64,000 nucleotides of DNA, taken from Pseudomonadota bacterium (GTDB lineage Bacteria; Pseudomonadota; Gammaproteobacteria; Burkholderiales; Rhodocyclaceae). The stretch spans positions 1 to 64,000 of the forward strand of contig JAGTRS010000019.1 of the NCBI GenBank assembly GCA_018262195.1, read 5' to 3'. The number at the start of each line of letters is the position of its first letter. Position 1 is the stretch's first letter. Position numbers and translations under genes: made by a program. Positions 55,204 through 64,000 of the stretch are shown here, one piece after another. The notes beneath the pieces were generated by a model, which was not told where the DNA came from, did no database searches, and was given only the letters and a program-made list of their open reading frames with translations.

Positions 55204-56049
55204 ATGAGTTCCTCCAAATCGATGACCGATCCGAGTTCCGCCTCTCCTCTGGGCAAGGCAACGGAATACCAGTGCCATTACGCGCCCGAACTGCTATTTC
55301 CGATTCCCCGCCAGATCAAGCGCCAGGAAATGGGAATTGGCGACGCGCTTCCATTTGTCGGCGAAGACCTGTGGAACGCCTATGAGTTGTCCTGGCTGAA
55401 TCCCAAGGGCAAGCCGGTGGTTGCCGTGGGGACCTTCCGCGTTCCGTTCGACAGCCCGAATCTCATCGAATCGAAATCGTTCAAGCTGTATCTGAACTCA
55501 TTCAATCAGACTACCTTTTCAGATACCGAAACGGTTGCTGCCACAATGACCGAGGATCTTTCGGCAGCCGCCGGAAAGCCGGTCGCCGTGATGCTTGAAC
55601 CGCTTTCAATGCGGCCTCAGGCCTTGATTTCGACGCCGACCGGAGTGTTGCTCGACGACCTGGATGTTGCCTGCGACTGCTATCAGCCTGCGCCGGCCTT
55701 GTTGAGCGCGCAAGGTGCCGGGTTGGTCGAGGAGACGCTGTTCTCCCACCTGCTCAAATCCAATTGCCTGGTCACCGGCCAGCCCGACTGGGCCATGGTG
55801 GTCATCCGCTATCGCGGCCAACCCATCTACCGGGCCGGGCTGCTGCGCTACATCGTTTCCTTCCGCAACCACAACGAATTCCACGAACAATGTGTCGAGC
55901 GGATATTCACCGATATCCTCAAGCATTGCGCCCCCGAATCGCTGGCCGTGCATGCCCGCTATACCCGGCGTGGCGGCCTCGACATCAACCCCTTCCGCAG
56001 CACCGGCGAATTCGCTCCGCCTGAAAATATCCGGGAAATCCGTCAATAA
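55204..56049 (+). CDS. queF: NADPH-dependent 7-cyano-7-deazaguanine reductase QueF
   Basis: The 281-residue protein is the long bimodular (E. coli-type) QueF: the N-terminal module carries the ESKSFKLYLNSFNQT substrate-binding motif, and the C-terminal module carries the catalytic region with SNCLVTGQPDW (cysteine and aspartate) and DILKHCAPES. It reduces preQ0 to preQ1 in queuosine synthesis. A TAAAAT-like -10 box precedes the ATG. It is 30 bases before mutS. Confidence 0.95.
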   Translation: MSSSKSMTDPSSASPLGKATEYQCHYAPELLFPIPRQIKRQEMGIGDALPFVGEDLWNAYELSWLNPKGKPVVAVGTFRVPFDSPNLIESKSFKLYLNSFNQTTFSDTETVAATMTEDLSAAAGKPVAVMLEPLSMRPQALISTPTGVLLDDLDVACDCYQPAPALLSAQGAGLVEETLFSHLLKSNCLVTGQPDWAMVVIRYRGQPIYRAGLLRYIVSFRNHNEFHEQCVERIFTDILKHCAPESLAVHARYTRRGGLDINPFRSTGEFAPPENIREIRQ

Positions 56050-56079
56050 GCCCGCCCGGCAACAAAAACGACAAACAAT

Positions 56080-58662
56080 ATGGTTAAAGACGCCGCGCCC
56101 GATCTCTCGAAACACACCCCGATGATGCGCCAGTACATGGCGCTCAAGGCCAATCATCCGAATACGCTGTTGTTTTACCGGATGGGCGATTTCTACGAGC
56201 TTTTTCATGAAGATGCCGAAAAGGCGGCGCGCCTGCTCGACATCACGCTGACCACGCGCGGCCAATCGGCTGGCGTGCCGATCAAGATGTGCGGCATCCC
56301 CTTCCATTCGCTGGAGCCCTACCTCGCCCGCCTGGTCAAGCTGGGTGAATCGGCGGTCATCTGCGAGCAGATCGGCGACCCGGCCACCAGCAAGGGTCCG
56401 GTTGAGCGCGCCGTGTCGCGCATCGTTACGCCGGGCACGCTGACCGACGCTGCGTTGATCGACGACAAGCAGGATATCTGGCTTCTGGCTGTGACCACCC
56501 ACCGGAATACTGCCGGCCTGGCGCGGCTCAACCTGGCGAGCGGCGAATTCGTGCTACTCGAAGTGCCGGTCGAGCAGATTCCGGCCACGCTGGAGCGCAT
56601 CCGCCCGGCCGAGATCCTCTACCCGGAAAGCTGGACGCCCAATTTCGGCCTCGACGTCGCGCGTACGCGCCAGCCGGACTGGTATTTCGAATTCGACTCG
56701 GCGCGCCGCCTGCTCTGCGAGCAGTTCGAAGTCGCCTCGCTGGCGGGTTATGGCGCCGAAGGACTGAAACCCGCCGTTGCCGCTGCGGGCGCCCTGCTCC
56801 AGTACGCACAGGCGACGCAGGCCGGGAAACTGAGCCATTTGCGCGGATTGACGGTGGAAATCGAAGGCGCCTACCTCGGCCTCGATCTGGCTACCCGACG
56901 CAATCTTGAATTGACGGAAACCCTGCGCGGCCAAGCGTCGCCAACGCTGTTTTCGCTGCTCGACAACTGCGTGACGAGCATGGGTTCGCGCCTGTTGCGC
57001 CACACGCTGCACCATCCTGTGCGCGACCGCGCGGAACCGGCCGCTCGTCACGGGGCGGTGGAGTTCCTGCTCGACGATTACGGGCGCATTGCCGGCGAAA
57101 TCCGTCGCGGCCTGCGCGGCATTGCCGACATCGAGCGTATTGCCGGCCGTATTGCCTTGCGCAATGCCCGCCCCCGCGACCTGGCCAGCCTGCGCGAATC
57201 GCTGGCCCGCCTTGAAGGCCTGCGCGCACCGTTGGCCGGCACCGTTTCGCCACTGATTGCCCAACTATTTGCCGACCTCGACACGCCGCAAGCAGCGCTC
57301 GACCTGCTGATCCGCGCCATCGCGACCGAACCGGCGGCACAGATTCGCGACGGCGGCGTGATCGCCCCGGGCTTTGACGCCGATCTCGACGAATACCGCT
57401 CGCTCAACGACAACTGCGGCGCCTACCTGGTCGACATGGAAGCCCGCGAACGCGAGCGCACAGGCATTACCAGCCTCAAGGTCGAGTACAACAAGGTGCA
57501 TGGCTTCTACATCGAGGTCACGCACGCCAACACCGACAAGATTCCGGAAGACTATCGTCGCCGGCAGACGCTCAAGAACGCCGAACGCTACATCACGCCG
57601 GAACTCAAGGCTTTCGAGGACAAGGCGCTGTCCGCGCAGGAGCGCGCGCTGGCCCGCGAAAAGCTGCTCTACGAGGCCATTCTCGACGAACTGCAACCGG
57701 TCATTCCGACCCTGCAAATCATCGCCCGCGCTGTAGCCCATCTCGACCTGCTGGCTGGCTTCGCCGAAACCGCCCTCAAACGGAACTGGTGCAAACCTGA
57801 ATTTGCCGCAGAAATCGGCTTGACCGTGGAAGGCGGCCGTCACCCGGTAGTTGAAGGCGAACTGGCCAACAATGCCGAAACCTTCATCGCCAACGATTGC
57901 CTGCTCGCTGAAAACCGCCGCCTGCTGCTCATCACCGGCCCGAACATGGGCGGTAAATCGACCTACATGCGGCAGGTCGCGCTGATCGCCCTGCTCGCCC
58001 ACATCGGTTGCTACACGCCGGCCGACCGCTGCATACTCGGCCCGCTCGACCGCATCTTCACCCGCATCGGCGCTTCCGACGATCTGGCTTCCGGCCGCTC
58101 GACCTTCATGGTCGAGATGACCGAAGCCGCCGCCATTCTGCACCACGCCACGGCCAACAGCCTCGTGCTGATGGACGAAATCGGCCGCGGCACCTCGACC
58201 TTCGATGGCATGGCGCTAGCCTTCGCGATCCTGCGCCATCTCATCGACAAGAACCGCTGCCTGACGCTGTTTGCCACGCACTACTTCGAGATGACCCGGC
58301 TGTCGCACGAATACACCGAACTGGCCAACGTCCACCTTGGCGCCGTCGAACACAACGACCGCATCGTCTTCATGCACGCCGTCGAGGAAGGCCCGGCCAA
58401 CCAGAGCTACGGAATCCAGGTTGCCGCACTGGCCGGCATCCCGACCGCCGTCGTCCGCGCCGCCCGCAAACAGTTGCGCGAATTCGAGCAACGGGCCACC
58501 GTCGATCCGCTCCAACCCGACCTCTTCGCCCAGAGCGCGCCGGAACCGGCCGAGCCCGAACCACATCCCGTCCTCGGCCAGCTCGCCAGCATCGATCCGG
58601 ACGCCCTGACCCCGCGCGAAGCGCTCGATGCCCTCTACGCGCTGAAGGGATTGCTCCGTTGA
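56080..58662 (+). CDS. mutS: DNA mismatch repair protein MutS
   Basis: The 860-residue protein starts with [20 protein letters not shown] and the mismatch-recognition motif FYRMGDFYE (F-x-E), followed by the connector, core and clamp domains, and the ATPase with Walker [10 protein letters not shown] and Walker [14 protein letters not shown]. The C-terminal tail carries the helix region ([19 protein letters not shown]). Its stop overlaps the likely start of the following phosphoesterase gene by four bases. Confidence 0.97.
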   Translation: MVKDAAPDLSKHTPMMRQYMALKANHPNTLLFYRMGDFYELFHEDAEKAARLLDITLTTRGQSAGVPIKMCGIPFHSLEPYLARLVKLGESAVICEQIGDPATSKGPVERAVSRIVTPGTLTDAALIDDKQDIWLLAVTTHRNTAGLARLNLASGEFVLLEVPVEQIPATLERIRPAEILYPESWTPNFGLDVARTRQPDWYFEFDSARRLLCEQFEVASLAGYGAEGLKPAVAAAGALLQYAQATQAGKLSHLRGLTVEIEGAYLGLDLATRRNLELTETLRGQASPTLFSLLDNCVTSMGSRLLRHTLHHPVRDRAEPAARHGAVEFLLDDYGRIAGEIRRGLRGIADIERIAGRIALRNARPRDLASLRESLARLEGLRAPLAGTVSPLIAQLFADLDTPQAALDLLIRAIATEPAAQIRDGGVIAPGFDADLDEYRSLNDNCGAYLVDMEARERERTGITSLKVEYNKVHGFYIEVTHANTDKIPEDYRRRQTLKNAERYITPELKAFEDKALSAQERALAREKLLYEAILDELQPVIPTLQIIARAVAHLDLLAGFAETALKRNWCKPEFAAEIGLTVEGGRHPVVEGELANNAETFIANDCLLAENRRLLLITGPNMGGKSTYMRQVALIALLAHIGCYTPADRCILGPLDRIFTRIGASDDLASGRSTFMVEMTEAAAILHHATANSLVLMDEIGRGTSTFDGMALAFAILRHLIDKNRCLTLFATHYFEMTRLSHEYTELANVHLGAVEHNDRIVFMHAVEEGPANQSYGIQVAALAGIPTAVVRAARKQLREFEQRATVDPLQPDLFAQSAPEPAEPEPHPVLGQLASIDPDALTPREALDALYALKGLLR

Positions 58663-59624
58663 ACGGCAAAAAGCCGCCTTTGACGGTCAACCGGAAATTT
58701 TGGCCAAAATTGAAATGGGCGCTGCTGCTCGTCGGCGCCATGACGCAAGCCCACGCCGAGGTCTGGCGCTTCGCCCTCATCGGCGACACGCCCTATTCCG
58801 ACCACGAACGCGCCGAACTGCCGAAGATGCTCGACGCTATCGCCGACAGCCATGTCGAGTTCGTTGCTCACATCGGCGACTTCAAGGCCGGCAAGGATCG
58901 CTGTGACGACCGTCTCTTCAACGATCGCCACCAGCTTTTCGACGCATCCCGCGTACCCTTTGTTTTTGTACCGGGCGACAATGAATGGACTGACTGTGAT
59001 CGAATCTCGAATGGGGCCTACAACCCGCTTGAGCGTCTGACCAAGTTGCGCAGCCTGTTCTGGCGCGATGCCTCCTCGTTGGGCCGGAAAAAGCTAAGCC
59101 TTGAACGCCAGCCCGGCCACTATCCGGAACACTCCCGATTCCGCCTCGGCCCGGTCCTGTTCGTCACGCTAAACCTGCCCGGTGGAAACAACAACTGGGG
59201 TATGACCAGCGAGCCGAATCCGGAATTTCAGGCTCGCAACCCGATCGTCCTCGACTGGCTGAAAGAAAACTTCATTCTCGCCAAACGCGAAAAACTGGCC
59301 GGCATCGTCCTGCTGTTCCAGGCCAACCCGGGTTTCAAGCATTTCAACCAAGGCCTGGGCCACCATGGCTACCGCGATTTTCTCGATCAGCTACGCCAAG
59401 AAACCGCCCAATTCAGCGGGCAAGTCATCGCGGTCCACGGCGATTCCCACACCAGCCGGATAGACCATCCACTGCGTGACAAACAAGGCCACACGCTGGG
59501 CAATTTCACACGCGTCGAAACCTTCGGCTACCCAATCATGGGCTGGACACGTGGCGTCATCGACACCGATACGCCAAGCCTGATCCGCTTCGAAGTTCAT
59601 TCCTGGCCGGTCAAACAACCATAA
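58659..59624 (+). CDS. Exported calcineurin-like metallophosphoesterase
   Basis: The product is about 321 residues from a TTG at 58659 that overlaps the mutS stop (TTGA). The signal peptide includes [12 protein letters not shown], encoded by dispersed repeat copy 9, followed by the hydrophobic [13 protein letters not shown] and cleavage. The mature protein has metal-binding motifs of the calcineurin superfamily: [23 protein letters not shown] and [10 protein letters not shown]. Substrate is unknown. Other in-frame TTG codons (58680, 58710) could serve as starts, so the exact N-terminus is uncertain, but all include most of the repeat-derived basic region or follow it. Confidence 0.82.
   Translation: MNGKKPPLTVNRKFWPKLKWALLLVGAMTQAHAEVWRFALIGDTPYSDHERAELPKMLDAIADSHVEFVAHIGDFKAGKDRCDDRLFNDRHQLFDASRVPFVFVPGDNEWTDCDRISNGAYNPLERLTKLRSLFWRDASSLGRKKLSLERQPGHYPEHSRFRLGPVLFVTLNLPGGNNNWGMTSEPNPEFQARNPIVLDWLKENFILAKREKLAGIVLLFQANPGFKHFNQGLGHHGYRDFLDQLRQETAQFSGQVIAVHGDSHTSRIDHPLRDKQGHTLGNFTRVETFGYPIMGWTRGVIDTDTPSLIRFEVHSWPVKQP
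58683..58717 (+). repeat. Dispersed palindromic repeat, copy 9 (in a signal peptide)
   Basis: The copy reads ACGGTCAACCGGAAA, TTTTGG, CCAAAATTGAAATGG. Its core AATTTTGGCCAAAATT is a perfect 16-bp palindrome. It is in frame and encodes [12 protein letters not shown]. Confidence 0.87.
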
Positions 59625-59652
59625 AAAATGCCCGCCAAAGCGGGCATTTCAA
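59625..59652. terminator. Bidirectional rho-independent terminator
   Basis: ATGCCCGC and GCGGGCAT form a stem around CAAA, with six As before it and TTTC after it, between the phosphoesterase and the convergent slyD-like gene. Confidence 0.8.
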
Positions 59653-59672
59653 CGATATCGAGCAGCCACTAA

Positions 59673-60170
59673 TCAGTGGCAGTCCTCTTCTTCGTCCCCG
59701 CCATGCACGTGGCCGTGTTCAACCTCTTCAGCACTGGCCGGGCGAATTGCCGTCACCGTGCAGGTAAACACCAGTGCCATGCCGGCCAGCGGATGGTTGC
59801 CATCCAGAACCACCTTGTCGTCGGCGATGTCGGTCACGCGGTAGATCACGAAATCATCCTCGCCACCATCTTCCGGACCGCCTTCGAACTGCATGCCGAC
59901 TTCGAGTTCCTTGGGGAAATCCTTGCGCGGCTCGATCTGCACCATCTGCGCATCGTAATCGCCGAATGCCTCGTCCGGCTGCAACTTGACCTTCACCGAC
60001 TCACCGATTTTCTTGCCTTGCAGCGCTTCCTCGATTTTCGGGAAAATGTCGTCGTAGCCGCCATGCAGGTAAACCAGCGGCTCGCGGCCTTCGTCGACCA
60101 CTTCGCCATCCGGATCGGTGACGTGATAATCGAGCGTGATGACGGAATTTTTGGCAACCTGCATGTTCAT
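59673..60170 (-). CDS. slyD: SlyD-like FKBP-type peptidyl-prolyl isomerase
   Basis: The 165-residue protein has an FKBP domain split by an IF (insert-in-flap) chaperone domain: ITLDYHVTDPDGEVVDEG, YDDIFPKIEEALQGKKIGES, VQIEPRKDFPKELEVGMQFE and HPLAGMALVFTCTV. The C-terminus (EVEHGHVHGGDEEEDCH) is a metal-binding histidine-rich tail like that of SlyD. The ATG at 60170 overlaps the preceding stop (ATGA) and has AAGGA nine bases upstream; 60164 is an alternative. Confidence 0.9.
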   Translation of the reverse strand: MNMQVAKNSVITLDYHVTDPDGEVVDEGREPLVYLHGGYDDIFPKIEEALQGKKIGESVKVKLQPDEAFGDYDAQMVQIEPRKDFPKELEVGMQFEGGPEDGGEDDFVIYRVTDIADDKVVLDGNHPLAGMALVFTCTVTAIRPASAEEVEHGHVHGGDEEEDCH

Positions 60171-60640
60171 GAATTGAGTTCCTTGACCAGGCGCAGCACT
60201 TCCAGTGCGTGGCCCTTGTAATTGACGTTGTAGAGCGCGTGGCGAATGATGCCCTTGCGATCGATGATGAAGGTGGAACGGCAAACGCCGAACTTCTTGT
60301 GGCCATCCACCTCTTTGGCCTGCCACACACCGTATTGCTTGCAGACGGTTCCTTCCTCGTCCGACAGCAATTCGATGCCGATTCCCTCCTTGTCGCGAAA
60401 TTCCGCGTGTTTCAGGCAGTCGTCCCGACTAACCCCAAACAGCACGCAGTCCTGACGGAGAAATTCATCCTCGTGATCCGAAAAATCGGTCACCTCCTTG
60501 GTACAACAGGGGGTTCCATCCTTCGGATAAAAGAAAATAACGATGTGTTTCTGCCCCTGATATTTCGCCAGATCAATCGTCGCCATATCGGCATCCGGTA
60601 ACGAAAACGTTGGAGCCTTTTCGCCAACCTTGAGCAGCAT
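60167..60640 (-). CDS. bcp: Peroxiredoxin, Bcp/PrxQ type
   Basis: The 157-residue protein has the Bcp pattern: MLLKVGEKAPTFSLPDADM, FFYPKDGTPCCTKEVTDF and STFIIDRKGIIRH. The peroxidatic site reads TPCCTKE, with a cysteine where most Bcp proteins have glycine (TPGCTKE). This adjacent extra cysteine is unusual but does not remove the catalytic residue. It reduces peroxides using thioredoxin and is coupled to slyD by ATGA. Confidence 0.93.
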   Translation of the reverse strand: MLLKVGEKAPTFSLPDADMATIDLAKYQGQKHIVIFFYPKDGTPCCTKEVTDFSDHEDEFLRQDCVLFGVSRDDCLKHAEFRDKEGIGIELLSDEEGTVCKQYGVWQAKEVDGHKKFGVCRSTFIIDRKGIIRHALYNVNYKGHALEVLRLVKELNS

Positions 60641-60736
60641 ATTGTTCTCCTTCAGCGCTCTGCATGGGGCATTACTGAGAACGATTCTAACGGAGGCAAA
60701 TGCCGGTGACTACTGCGGTCGACGGGATTTCGTGAA

Positions 60737-61021
60737 TTATTTTCCGGGAACCTTTTCCGGAATCTGCACGAAGGTTTCGTCCTGTTTCACCATGCCCAAT
60801 TCAAAACGGGCACGTTCTTCGATGGCGTCATAACCCTGTTTCAGGTCGCGGACCTCGGCATCAAGACCCGCATTCCTGATTTCCAGCTTCTTGGTGACTT
60901 CCTTCTGTTGCTGCAATTGACGGTCGTATTCCCAAACCTTCAGCCAGCCCCCTTTTCCCACCCAAAGCGGAAACTGGAGCAAGCCGATGGCCGCGAGAAG
61001 GCCGACCGTCAGCCAGCGCAT
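60737..61021 (-). CDS. ftsB: Cell division protein FtsB
   Basis: The 94-residue protein has one N-terminal membrane helix (about 4-22), a periplasmic coiled coil ([38 protein letters not shown]) and the conserved [19 protein letters not shown] end. It forms the FtsQLB divisome complex. It lies six bases after eno, as in most proteobacteria. Confidence 0.93.
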   Translation of the reverse strand: MRWLTVGLLAAIGLLQFPLWVGKGGWLKVWEYDRQLQQQKEVTKKLEIRNAGLDAEVRDLKQGYDAIEERARFELGMVKQDETFVQIPEKVPGK

Positions 61022-61027
61022 GCCTGA

Positions 61028-62320
<1,293 letters not shown>

Positions 62321-62347
62321 TTATTATCAGAAGGTTAAATTAACTAC

Positions 62348-62653
62348 TTAAACTTGATTATTAACACCGGAAACCAGCAACATTTTCATGTCAGCCGCTC
62401 CCTCCCGGAATTTTCGCGCTGCCTTGTACTCCGGCGAATGATAAAAGCATTTAGCCTGCTCGACCGTGTCGAATTCAACAACGATCAGTCGCTCAGGCAG
62501 GCTTCCATCACCCTCCAGAATTTCACACGAACCGCCACGCACCAGAAAACGGCCACCATACTGAGCGACCGCCGCCGTGGACAATTCGCGGTAACGAACC
62601 ATGGGCTCGGCATCATGGATGGTGACATCGGTGATGACGTAGCCCTTGGGCAT
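62348..62653 (-). CDS. DUF1330 family protein
   Basis: The 101-residue protein starts [20 protein letters not shown] and has the dimeric ferredoxin-like pattern GGRFLVRGG, LPERLIVVEFDTVEQAK and FYHSPEYKAARKFR typical of DUF1330. Function is unknown. Its start overlaps the kdsA stop by one base (TAATG), so it is in the same operon. This insert between kdsA and eno is common in Rhodocyclales (recollection, not checked). Confidence 0.9.
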   Translation of the reverse strand: MPKGYVITDVTIHDAEPMVRYRELSTAAVAQYGGRFLVRGGSCEILEGDGSLPERLIVVEFDTVEQAKCFYHSPEYKAARKFREGAADMKMLLVSGVNNQV

Positions 62654-63489
62654 TACTTCAATTCCTCGAAACCCGCTGCCTTGACCGCCCTGTCGAGCGC
62701 AACCAGTGTTGCCAGCAGGCTTTCCATGCGTTCCAGCGGCCAGCTGTTGGGCCCATCCGACCATGCCTTTTCCGGACAGGGATGGGTTTCCATGAACAAG
62801 CCCGAAATGCCGACGGCCACGGCTGCGCGTGCCAATACCGGCACAAACTCACGTTGCCCACCCGACGTTGTGCCCTGCCCGCCCGGCAATTGCACGGAAT
62901 GCGTCGCATCGAACACGACCGGGCAACCAGTTTCGCGCATGATGGCAAGGCTGCGCATGTCGGAGACGAGGTTGTTGTAGCCGAAAGAAGCGCCACGCTC
63001 GCAGACCATGATGTTGTCCGCGCCATTATTCACTTCGCGCGCCTTGTCGACGACGTTCTTCATGTCGCCCGGCGCCAGGAACTGGCCCTTTTTGATATTC
63101 ACCGGCTTGCCGCAGGTGGCAACCGCATGAATGAAATCAGTCTGGCGGCACAGGAATGCCGGTGTTTGCAGGACATCGACGACGGCAGCCACCGCCGGAA
63201 TGTCTTCCACGGTATGTACATCGGTCAAAACCGGCACACCGATCTGGCGCTGGACCTCGGAGAAAATACGCAGACCTTCGTCAAGCCCCAGACCGCGTAC
63301 CGATTTGCCGGAGCTGCGATTGGCCTTGTCGTAGGAAGCCTTGAAAATGTAGGGAATGCCGAGCCGAGCGCAAACTTCCTTCATATGGCCTGCCACATCG
63401 AGACACAGCTGCTCCGACTCTGCCGTGCACGGGCCCGCAATCAGGAAAAAAGGCTGGTCAAGACCAGCCTCGAAACCGCAGAGCTTCAT
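62653..63489 (-). CDS. kdsA: 3-deoxy-8-phosphooctulonate synthase KdsA
   Basis: The 278-residue protein has [44 protein letters not shown] and [14 protein letters not shown], the KDO8P synthase pattern. It makes KDO-8-phosphate for lipopolysaccharide from arabinose-5-phosphate and phosphoenolpyruvate. It overlaps pyrG by four bases. Confidence 0.97.
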   Translation of the reverse strand: MKLCGFEAGLDQPFFLIAGPCTAESEQLCLDVAGHMKEVCARLGIPYIFKASYDKANRSSGKSVRGLGLDEGLRIFSEVQRQIGVPVLTDVHTVEDIPAVAAVVDVLQTPAFLCRQTDFIHAVATCGKPVNIKKGQFLAPGDMKNVVDKAREVNNGADNIMVCERGASFGYNNLVSDMRSLAIMRETGCPVVFDATHSVQLPGGQGTTSGGQREFVPVLARAAVAVGISGLFMETHPCPEKAWSDGPNSWPLERMESLLATLVALDRAVKAAGFEELK

Positions 63490-64000
63490 TTAGCCTTGAC
63501 CTGTTGATTGGCCAGCGCTGCCTTCACATAGGATGTGAACAGCGGATGACCCTGACGCGGATTGGACGTGAATTCGGGATGGAACTGGCAACCGACGAAC
63601 CAAGGATGAACGTCCGACGGCAACTCGATCATTTCGCACAGATCGGTACCCGGCGCACGGCCGGCCACGATCAAACCCTTGTCTTCGAGCTTGGCCAACA
63701 GGGTGTTATTGACTTCATAGCGGTGACGATGACGCTCGGTGATCTCCGCAGCACCGTAAATCTGACGAGCCAGCGAACCTTCCGCCAGCTTGCAGACCTG
63801 GCCACCAAGGCGCATCGTGCCGCCAATGTCGGAATCTTCACTGCGCTTTTCAACCTTGCCGGAGGCATCGAGCCACTCGGTAATCAAACCAATGACCGGG
63901 TATGGCGTGTCCTGAACGAACTCGGTGGAGTGCGCCTCGGGCATGTCGGCCACATCGCGGGCGAACTCGACCACGGCAAGCTGCATCCCGAGACAAATGC
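63486..64000 (-). CDS. pyrG: CTP synthase PyrG, C-terminal part (partial)
   Basis: The visible 171 residues are the C-terminal glutamine amidotransferase domain: [15 protein letters not shown] (nucleophile cysteine near the right edge) and [21 protein letters not shown] (catalytic His-Glu). The gene continues beyond the window. It makes CTP from UTP and heads the kdsA-DUF1330-eno-ftsB operon. Confidence 0.95.
   Translation of the reverse strand, partial: ICLGMQLAVVEFARDVADMPEAHSTEFVQDTPYPVIGLITEWLDASGKVEKRSEDSDIGGTMRLGGQVCKLAEGSLARQIYGAAEITERHRHRYEVNNTLLAKLEDKGLIVAGRAPGTDLCEMIELPSDVHPWFVGCQFHPEFTSNPRQGHPLFTSYVKAALANQQVKAK

Overview
The window is a bacterial chromosome segment, most likely from a betaproteobacterium of the Rhodocyclales (Dechloromonas/Azonexus-like). 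This rests on the pyrG-kdsA-eno-ftsB order, an E. coli-type queF, and a GC-rich housekeeping background. The genus is inference; no database search was possible.

Layout. 1-3687 is housekeeping: partial mltG, ygfZ, an NRDE protein, an L,D-transpeptidase, tadA and a SCO1-like protein. 3688-47758 is a complete type VI secretion system (T6SS) island. A minus-strand operon runs from 21981 to 6912: TPR lipoprotein, tssB, tssC, hcp, tssE, tssF, tssG, clpV, a Tae4-like gene, vgrG1 and a putative effector. A plus-strand operon runs from 22143 to 28721: tssJ, tssK, tssL, vgrG2, a GH24 lysozyme effector and its probable immunity gene. vgrG3, a phospholipase D effector and a Tli4-like immunity gene read leftward from 38020, followed by a partial second copy of the effector/immunity pair. 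tssA is alone at 38402. A second minus-strand operon (47758 to 39524) holds an M15 peptidase, PAAR, a ketosynthase-like membrane protein, tssM, tagF and a BON-OmpA protein. 47888-64000 returns to housekeeping: guaB/guaA, rnfH, ratA, smpB, tRNA-Asp, queF, mutS, slyD-like, bcp, ftsB, eno, kdsA and partial pyrG.

All thirteen core T6SS components (TssA-TssM) are present. There are three VgrG spikes, each leading an effector module: vgrG1 with an unknown 743-residue protein, vgrG2 with lysozyme, vgrG3 with phospholipase D. Degraded vgrG pieces at three places, two SUMF1-fold proteins between them, and a 5'-truncated second phospholipase gene indicate repeated effector-module exchange.

The most unusual signal is a roughly 35-bp dispersed repeat found nine times. 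It begins ACGGTCAACCGG, continues through an A-rich stretch, and ends CCAAAATTGAAAT; some copies contain a perfect 16-bp palindrome. Copies lie inside clpV and vgrG1 in the same reading frame, in signal-peptide coding sequence of two secreted proteins, across a gene junction, at a vgrG breakpoint, and as an inverted pair around a vgrG remnant. Other leads are an 11-base homopolymer inside tssM (possible phase variation), a Tae4-like protein lacking the catalytic histidine, and a membrane-anchored ketosynthase-fold protein in the tssM operon.
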